A stretch of 10,261 nucleotides of DNA, from positions 1 through 10,261 of the forward strand of contig CAAEOU010000276.1 in NCBI GenBank assembly GCA_900757695.1, in the 5' to 3' direction. A program made the position numbers and the translations under genes. This document shows, piece after piece, positions 5,943 to 10,261 of this stretch. This DNA comes from an uncultured Oscillospiraceae bacterium (lineage in GTDB: Bacteria > Bacillota_A > Clostridia > Oscillospirales > Oscillospiraceae). Under the pieces are notes generated by a model. The model did not search any database. It was not told the origin of the DNA and saw only the letters and a list, made by a program, of their open reading frames with translations. Positions within the stretch are counted from its first letter, which is position 1, and every line of letters begins with the position of its first letter.

Positions 5943-6917
5943 ATGTGTACTGCTGCAACCTACTGTACAAAGGATCATTATTTTGGACGGACGCTGGATT
6001 ATGAGGTGTCCTATGGAGAATCCGTGGTGATCACCCCCAGAAACTTCCCCTTCGTATTCCGCCACACCGCCCCTATGGAGCACCACTATGCCATCATTGG
6101 CATGGCAACGGTGGCAGGGGACTATCCGCTGTATTACGAGGCTACCAATGAAAAGGGGCTGAGCATGGCGGGGCTGAATTTTCCGGGCAATGCGGATTAT
6201 AAGCCGCTGGCTGCGGGAAAGGAGAATGTCGCTACCTTCGAGCTGATTCCGTGGCTGCTGGGACAGTGTGCCACAGTGGCGGAAGCCAAAGTGCATCTTG
6301 CGGAAATCAATCTGGCAAATACGCCATTTAGCGAGATGTTCCCGGTGTCACCGCTCCACTGGATCCTTGCGGATCGAAATGAGGCGATCACCATTGAATC
6401 GGTGAAGAGCGGGCTTCAGATCTATGAGAATCCGGTGGGGATCCTCACCAATAATCCGCCCTTTGACTATCAGATGACCAACCTCAGCAATTATCTGCAT
6501 CTGTCCACAGAGCAGCCGGAGAATCATTTTGCACCGGAGCTGGGACTGGCGCCATACAGCCGGGGCATGGGAATGCTGGGGATGCCCGGAGACCTTTCGT
6601 CGGCATCGCGCTTTGTCCGGGCGGCATTTACCAAGCTTCATTCGATATCCGGTGATACGGAAAGCGAGAGCATCAGTCAGTTCTTTCATATTCTTGGTGC
6701 AGTTGCCCAGCAGCGGGGCTGTGTGCACATGGGAGATGGCAAGTACGAGATCACCATTTATACCTCCTGCTGCAATACGGATCGGGGAATCTATTACTAT
6801 ACCACCTATGAAAACAGTCAGATCACTGGTGTGGATATGCACCGGGAGAATTTGGAGGGGGAGAAGCTCATTGCGTATCCGCTGGTGACAGGGCAGCAGA
6901 TCCGCATGCAGAATTGA
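5943..6917 (+). CDS. bsh: Bile salt hydrolase (choloylglycine hydrolase, Ntn hydrolase)
   Basis: A 324-residue enzyme that hydrolyses the amide bond of glycine- or taurine-conjugated bile acids in the gut. The active-site set of choloylglycine hydrolases is complete: Cys2 (nucleophile, exposed by removal of Met1), Arg16 and Asp19 in FGRTLDYE, Asn79 in AGLNFPGN, Asn170 in LTNNPPFD and Arg223 in SSASRFVRA, equivalent to Cys2, Arg18, Asp21, Asn82, Asn175 and Arg228 of the Clostridium perfringens enzyme. IYYYTTYENSQI near the C-terminus is also typical. The start must be ATG 5943, which puts Cys at position 2; GGAGGA (5929-5934) lies 8 bases before it. There is no signal peptide, as usual for cytoplasmic bile salt hydrolases. 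The selectivity-loop position reads SRG (206-208), where the C. perfringens enzyme has GQG. Penicillin V acylase activity is the family alternative, but the overall likeness favours bile salts. It is monocistronic between two terminators. Confidence 0.94.
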   Translation: MCTAATYCTKDHYFGRTLDYEVSYGESVVITPRNFPFVFRHTAPMEHHYAIIGMATVAGDYPLYYEATNEKGLSMAGLNFPGNADYKPLAAGKENVATFELIPWLLGQCATVAEAKVHLAEINLANTPFSEMFPVSPLHWILADRNEAITIESVKSGLQIYENPVGILTNNPPFDYQMTNLSNYLHLSTEQPENHFAPELGLAPYSRGMGMLGMPGDLSSASRFVRAAFTKLHSISGDTESESISQFFHILGAVAQQRGCVHMGDGKYEITIYTSCCNTDRGIYYYTTYENSQITGVDMHRENLEGEKLIAYPLVTGQQIRMQN

Positions 6918-6933
6918 GACGGTATACCCACGG

Positions 6934-6975
6934 AAAAAGGACAGCGCACAGAATAAAATCTGGCGCTGTCCTTTT
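6934..6975. terminator. Bidirectional intrinsic terminator between bsh and the SLH gene
   Basis: A perfect 13-bp stem, 6935-6947 with 6963-6975 (AAAAGGACAGCGC and its complement), can extend inward by CAGA/TCTG across a bulged A around the loop ATAAAA. The stem ends in TTTT on the plus strand and in a run of five T on the minus strand (complement of 6934-6938), so it can serve both convergent genes. Confidence 0.9.
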
Positions 6976-6993
6976 GTGGATTTTGCGGAGGGG

Positions 6994-8592
6994 TTACAGT
7001 CCGTAGTAGGCGATGAAACGGCTGAGCATGACGGCCATCTGGCAGCGGGTGGCGCTGCCTTTCGGCTTCAATTGATTATTTCCAACGCCGTTGACAATGC
7101 CGCTGGCTACAGCCCATGCAAAGGGAGTGACGGCGTAGCTGTCAATGGAACCGGTATCAGAAAAGCTGCTCAAGGTGTCGCTTGCGGATACATCGTAGCC
7201 CATGGTCTGGGCATAGCGATAGAGGAAGGTGGAGAGCTGCTGACGGGTCAGCAGCTTGCTGGGGCCAAAGTGCGTGGCGCTGGTGCCGGTGGTAATGCCC
7301 ATTGCATAGGCCCAGGCTACGCCCTCGGCGTAATAGGCACTGGGGGAAACGTCTTCAAAGGGAGTGGCGGTGCTCGTTGCGGGAGAACCTGCCAGACGGT
7401 ACAGTACCGTTACCAGCATGGCACGAGTCATGGTACCGTTGGGGCGGAAGGTGTAGTTGTTGACACCGGAAAACAGCCCCAGATCAGCCATCTGCTGAAC
7501 GGCATCATAGTAGTAAGCGGTCGGAGCAACATCCCGGAACTGGCAGACCGGCTCATAGTCACTGTCAACCGGCTCGTAGTCCCAAGCGGAGGCGGGATAG
7601 GCGGCCATAAATGCATCGGTGAGATATTCCGGTGAAGCAGGATGATCTGTGAAATTGGCAGAGCCCTTCAGGAAGTAATCCAGATAGCTTTCATAGCCCT
7701 GGCCGTCCCAAGTGGAATCGAGGCTGTACCAGAGATCGGACAGCTCTACGATGTTCCATGCGTGGTCGATGCTGGTGATAACCCGCACTGGCAGGCCCAT
7801 GCTGCGGCACAGCGCATAATACAGGGTTGCATAGCCCTGGCATACGGCTTCTCCTTCTATCAGGGCGGCGTAGGCGGAATAAATGCCCCATTCGTCGTTG
7901 CCCAGTGGATCGATGTACGTATTCCCCATAGTATAGTCGTCATCAAAGGTGGCGAGCCCGGCATAGTCATAGTCAACATGATCGGTGACATATTGATAGA
8001 TGCCCCGATATTTCAGGTAGTCGCTGACCTTCCAGAGATCCAGATCGGTCACCACCTGTGTCAGCGTGGTTAAAAATTCCTGCTCCTGCGTATAGGTGGT
8101 GTAATAGGTAAAGTAGAAGGTGATGTCAAAGTATTCACCGTAGGGGTTGACCTCCCACTCGTAGGAGAGGGTGCTCCAGCTCCATGCCAGATAGTCGCCA
8201 GAGTTGACACCGACGGCCAGCTCTTCACTGATGGCGTAATCCAAAAGATTGGAGACAAGCGTAGTTGCAGAGTCGTAATCGCTGCCGTAGCCGGGGGCAT
8301 AGACAGAAAGCGTAAAGCAGTCACTGCGATCCCGCATCTGATCCCGCATTTCTTCGGCAGCCTGCCGATAGGAAAGATATCCGGCACTGCGTGTCTGACG
8401 GGCAGAAAATGACTGCGCTGCGGCAGTGTCTGTGGGTGTTTCCGGAATTCCCACATCGGGATAGCGGGGATTTACGATACTGCTGCTGCCACTGATCGGG
8501 GTGGCATCATCGGCCCAAACTGGTGCGGTGGTAAGCCCCAGCAGGAGTGCCATGGACAGGAGCAGACACAATAGACGTTTACATAATTTCAT
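6994..8592 (-). CDS. Secreted transglutaminase-like protein with three SLH domains
   Basis: A 532-residue surface protein. Residues 1-27 are a signal peptide (basic KLCKR, Leu-rich core, cleavage after APVWA). A linker rich in Ser, Thr and Ala and a Tyr-rich region (about 133-168) precede the transglutaminase-like core. Its catalytic triad is visible as Cys251 in GEAVCQGYATLY, His277 in DHAWNIV and Asp292 in YSLDSTWDG, so it is probably active, as a cysteine protease, peptidase or crosslinker. Residues about 350-401, 411-465 and 475-530 are three SLH repeats (FRDV, FEDV and FSDT starts), which anchor proteins to pyruvylated cell wall polymers. A short duplication, DYEPV at 338-342 and 345-349, sits between core and SLH repeats. 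The ATG has AGGAGG 7 bases upstream. It is convergent with bsh and divergent from the deacetylase. Substrate unknown; a role in wall or surface protein turnover is an inference. Confidence 0.93.
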   Translation of the reverse strand: MKLCKRLLCLLLSMALLLGLTTAPVWADDATPISGSSSIVNPRYPDVGIPETPTDTAAAQSFSARQTRSAGYLSYRQAAEEMRDQMRDRSDCFTLSVYAPGYGSDYDSATTLVSNLLDYAISEELAVGVNSGDYLAWSWSTLSYEWEVNPYGEYFDITFYFTYYTTYTQEQEFLTTLTQVVTDLDLWKVSDYLKYRGIYQYVTDHVDYDYAGLATFDDDYTMGNTYIDPLGNDEWGIYSAYAALIEGEAVCQGYATLYYALCRSMGLPVRVITSIDHAWNIVELSDLWYSLDSTWDGQGYESYLDYFLKGSANFTDHPASPEYLTDAFMAAYPASAWDYEPVDSDYEPVCQFRDVAPTAYYYDAVQQMADLGLFSGVNNYTFRPNGTMTRAMLVTVLYRLAGSPATSTATPFEDVSPSAYYAEGVAWAYAMGITTGTSATHFGPSKLLTRQQLSTFLYRYAQTMGYDVSASDTLSSFSDTGSIDSYAVTPFAWAVASGIVNGVGNNQLKPKGSATRCQMAVMLSRFIAYYGL

Positions 8593-8630
8593 TCGATTTC
8601 CTCCTTACAGAATTACGTTCCTGTATGCCC

Positions 8631-8659
8631 ATTCTATCGGATTTCATCATAGAAGTCAA
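8631..8659 (-). promoter_or_regulatory. Sigma-A promoter of the transglutaminase-SLH gene
   Basis: On the minus strand TTGACT (8654-8659), 17 bases and TAGAAT (8631-8636) each match 5 of 6 consensus positions, giving a start near 8624 and a leader of about 30 bases. The leader holds a weak inverted repeat, TACAG (8606-8610) and CTGTA (8621-8625) in plus-strand reading, of unknown meaning. Confidence 0.75.
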
Positions 8660-8712
8660 ATGAAGCTTGGTGCGTAAATTACAAAATGTCGGATGTCTGG
8701 GGAAAAGCTGCA

Positions 8713-8718
8713 TATACT
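8713..8718 (+). promoter_or_regulatory. Possible -10 box for the deacetylase gene
   Basis: TATACT lies 33 bases before the deacetylase start codon. I find no acceptable -35 box 16-18 bases upstream and the TG of an extended -10 is displaced by one base, so this is only a weak candidate for the start of plus-strand transcription in this 158-base divergent gap. Confidence 0.35.
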
Positions 8719-8750
8719 AGCCCGGAGGCAACAAAAAGGAGAGAAAACCA

Positions 8751-9464
8751 ATGAGAGCGAAACGACTGCTGCCGTGCGTGGCGCTGCTTGTGCTACTGCT
8801 GTCGGCGGGGGCATGGGCAGAGACGGAAGACAAGACGGAGCAGGAACCGGCGGGATATGTGGCACTGACCTTTGACGATGGTCCTTCCGGGGCATTGACT
8901 CAGAGACTGCTGGATGGCCTGCAGGAGCGTGGGGCCAAAGCAACGTTTTTCCTCTGCGGATATCGAATGGAGCAGTATCCGGATGCGATGGAACGATATC
9001 TGGAGGAGGGACATGAGCTGGGAGTGCATTCTACGGTGCACACGGATCTCACGAAGCTGACGCCGGAGCAGCTCCGGGAGGATATGGCGGGGACTGCTCA
9101 GATGATAGAAGAGATGACGGGGATATGGCCTGTGCTGATGCGCCCGCCGGGCGGCGCCTATGATGAAAAGGTGCTCCGGGAGGCAGAACAGGAGGGAATG
9201 CGGGTGATCCTGTGGTCTGTAGATCCCCGGGACTGGGCAACACATGACGCCCGACAGGTGCTCAGCACCATGGCCCGGGAGGCAGGGGATGGTGATGTGA
9301 TTCTGATGCACGATATGTCGAAAAGCTCCGTGGATGCGGCGCTGCGGCTGATCGACGAGCTGCAGGAGAAAGGGTTTTGCTTTGTGACAGTCAGCGAATT
9401 GGCGGAGCGGAAGGGCGTTTCTATGACGGCAGGGAGCGTCTATGAGGATTTTAAGGAAAAATAG
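8751..9464 (+). CDS. Secreted polysaccharide deacetylase (NodB homology, CE4)
   Basis: A 237-residue CE4-type esterase that would remove N- or O-acetyl groups from a glycan, most likely peptidoglycan or another wall polymer outside the membrane. A signal peptide covers residues 1-23 (basic MRAKR, Leu-rich core, cleavage after AGAWA). The NodB motifs are in order: TFDDGPS (40-46) with catalytic Asp42 and metal ligand Asp43; HSTVH (93-97) giving metal ligands His93 and His97; RPPGGAY (131-137), a variant of the usual R-x-P-Y-G; WSVDPRDW (155-162); and ILMHD (184-188) with catalytic His187. All metal-binding residues are present, so it should be active. ATG 8751 has AAGGAG (8736-8741) 9 bases upstream. 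It is divergent from the SLH protein gene. I see no terminator after it, so some read-through into the flavoprotein gene is possible. Confidence 0.93.
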   Translation: MRAKRLLPCVALLVLLLSAGAWAETEDKTEQEPAGYVALTFDDGPSGALTQRLLDGLQERGAKATFFLCGYRMEQYPDAMERYLEEGHELGVHSTVHTDLTKLTPEQLREDMAGTAQMIEEMTGIWPVLMRPPGGAYDEKVLREAEQEGMRVILWSVDPRDWATHDARQVLSTMAREAGDGDVILMHDMSKSSVDAALRLIDELQEKGFCFVTVSELAERKGVSMTAGSVYEDFKEK

Positions 9465-9494
9465 TTGTGCATTGCCCTGAGACTGTGATATAAT
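9465..9494 (+). promoter_or_regulatory. Extended -10 promoter upstream of the CoaC-like gene
   Basis: A perfect TATAAT (9489-9494) with TG one base upstream (9486-9487) forms an extended -10. A weak -35, TTGTGC (9465-9470), lies 18 bases away and begins directly after the deacetylase stop codon. The start is expected near 9501, about 33 bases before the ATG. Confidence 0.7.
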
Positions 9495-9533
9495 AAGAAA
9501 GATAAATTATTTCATCAGGAAGGATGAATACAA

Positions 9534-10088
9534 ATGCTTACTGGAAAAAATATTGTCATGGGCGTTACCGGCGGCATCGCTGCATGGAAGGCATGCCTGA
9601 TCCTCAACAAGCTGGTGGTGGATCTCCATGCAAATGTGGACGTTATTATGACAAAAAACTCTGAAACCTTTATCACGGAGCAGACCATTCGGACCCTGTC
9701 CCGGAACATTGTCACCAGAGATATGTTCAAGGAGCCTGCTGTGTGGAGCGTAGAGCACATTTCTCTGGCGCGGAAGGCGGATTGTTTCCTGATTGCGCCC
9801 TGCACAGCCAATGTGATCGGTAAGATTGCAAACGGCATTGCGGACGATATGCTCACCACCACGGTAATGGCGACCCATGCGCCGGTGGTTATTGCTCCGG
9901 CTATGAATGACGCCATGTATACCAACCCCATCGTACAGGGCAATATGCAGAAGCTCAAGGATCTGGGACAGTATAAGTTCATCGAGCCCCATGAGGGCGT
10001 GCTGGCTTACGGCGGCAAGGGTACCGGCGAGCTTGCGACTGTGGACGAGATCGCAGACTATATTGTAAACCTCATTGGAAATAAGTGA
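9534..10088 (+). CDS. CoaC/EpiD-family flavoprotein (HFCD) with an altered ACGD clamp motif
   Basis: A 184-residue stand-alone flavoprotein of the family of FMN-dependent cysteine decarboxylases, whose main member is phosphopantothenoylcysteine decarboxylase (CoaC) of coenzyme A synthesis. The flavin-binding start VTGGIAAWKA (11-20), His75 in EHISLA, the PASANT-like PCTANV (89-94) and PAMNDAMYTNP (122-132, Asn125 and Met128) match the family, with His75 and Asn125 numbered as in E. coli CoaBC. However, the substrate-clamp motif ACGD reads Ala158-Tyr159-Gly160-Gly161, so the Cys that reduces the enethiol intermediate is absent, and the GxGR that usually follows reads GTGE. There is no CoaB domain. 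The start has AAGGA (9520-9524) 9 bases upstream. A flavodoxin-like gene follows after 22 bases. It may be a divergent CoaC or a decarboxylase of another cysteine-containing substrate; family call firm, exact reaction open. Confidence 0.88.
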   Translation: MLTGKNIVMGVTGGIAAWKACLILNKLVVDLHANVDVIMTKNSETFITEQTIRTLSRNIVTRDMFKEPAVWSVEHISLARKADCFLIAPCTANVIGKIANGIADDMLTTTVMATHAPVVIAPAMNDAMYTNPIVQGNMQKLKDLGQYKFIEPHEGVLAYGGKGTGELATVDEIADYIVNLIGNK

Positions 10089-10110
10089 TCAACCATAAGG
10101 AGGAACTGAT

Positions 10111-10261
10111 ATGAAAATCTCTATTGTATACTTTACATCCACCGGCCGCACCTCTGCCATGGCGGAGGAGATCAAGAAGGGCATTGCTGCGGCGGATGCC
10201 TCCATTGAAGTAGGTCTGTTCCCCATCTCTGAGCTGACCTCCTATCATGAGGAGAATATCA
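10111..10261 (+). CDS. Flavodoxin-like protein, N-terminal part; runs off the right edge
   Basis: The first 50 residues are present. MKISIVYFTSTGRTSAMAEE opens with a beta strand and the phosphate-binding loop T-S-T-G-R-T (9-14), the flavodoxin fold pattern for holding the FMN phosphate; the residue after Gly is Arg rather than the more common Asn. An amphipathic helix (about 14-26) and a second strand (EVGLFPISEL, about 33-42) follow. It may be a flavodoxin or a flavodoxin-domain NAD(P)H oxidoreductase; the missing part would decide. AAGGAGG (10097-10103) lies 7 bases before the ATG, only 22 bases after the CoaC-like stop, so both flavoproteins are probably on one transcript. Confidence 0.85.
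   Translation, partial: MKISIVYFTSTGRTSAMAEEIKKGIAAADASIEVGLFPISELTSYHEENI

Noticed and set aside
6976..8073. Two open frames on the plus strand opposite the SLH protein gene (6976-7635 and 7642-8073)
   Set aside because: They are antisense to a clear signal peptide, transglutaminase and SLH coding sequence; their translations are Gly- and Val-rich with no recognisable domain, and no promoter or ribosome site supports them.
9465..9533. Terminator after the deacetylase gene
   Set aside because: No stem followed by a T-run is present in these 69 bases; the stretch holds only the promoter and ribosome site of the next gene.

Overview
The window is a gene-dense chromosomal stretch from a Gram-positive anaerobe. 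It most resembles a gut member of the Clostridia, probably the Oscillospiraceae or a relative. The basis is inference from gene content and signals: strong AGGAGG-type ribosome binding sites, sigma-A promoters of TTGACA-17/18-TATAAT form, an SLH-anchored transglutaminase-like protein, an IscR-like Rrf2 regulator and a bile salt hydrolase. I see no insertion sequence, CRISPR array, tRNA, rRNA or phage gene, and no gap between genes longer than about 200 bases.

Layout. At the left, on the minus strand, lie two overlapping half-ABC exporters: a complete 720-residue subunit (926-3088) and the first 312 residues of its partner (1-936). The complete subunit has a degenerate ATP site (Walker B Asp-Asp, Gln for the switch His) and a large extracellular insert, so the pair should form an asymmetric heterodimeric exporter. 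Diverging from it, under a perfect consensus promoter, is an overlapping pair: a family 2 glycosyltransferase and a CDP-alcohol phosphatidyltransferase (3292-4705). This pair ends at a bidirectional terminator shared with a convergent TTG-started Rrf2 regulator carrying three Fe-S-type cysteines (4731-5192). Diverging from the regulator is a stand-alone MOSC-domain protein (5369-5812), again under a consensus promoter. Next comes a monocistronic bile salt hydrolase (5943-6917), flanked by terminators and preceded by an extended -10 promoter that overlaps a 20-bp palindrome.

Convergent to the bile salt hydrolase is a secreted transglutaminase-like protein with three SLH repeats (6994-8592). 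It is divergent from a secreted NodB-family polysaccharide deacetylase (8751-9464). The window closes with a stand-alone flavoprotein of the phosphopantothenoylcysteine decarboxylase (CoaC/EpiD, HFCD) family (9534-10088), followed after 22 bases by the start of a flavodoxin-like gene (10111 to the window end).

How they fit together. Several units act at the envelope: ABC export, glycosyl and phospholipid chemistry, SLH-anchored surface protein, glycan deacetylation and bile salt deconjugation. I found no clear undescribed multi-gene system. The best leads are: (1) the CoaC-like protein, in which the substrate-clamp Cys and Asp of the ACGD motif are replaced by Tyr and Gly while the other catalytic motifs are kept; (2) the Ser-Arg-Gly selectivity-loop motif of the bile salt hydrolase; and (3) the operator-like palindrome over the bile salt hydrolase promoter.
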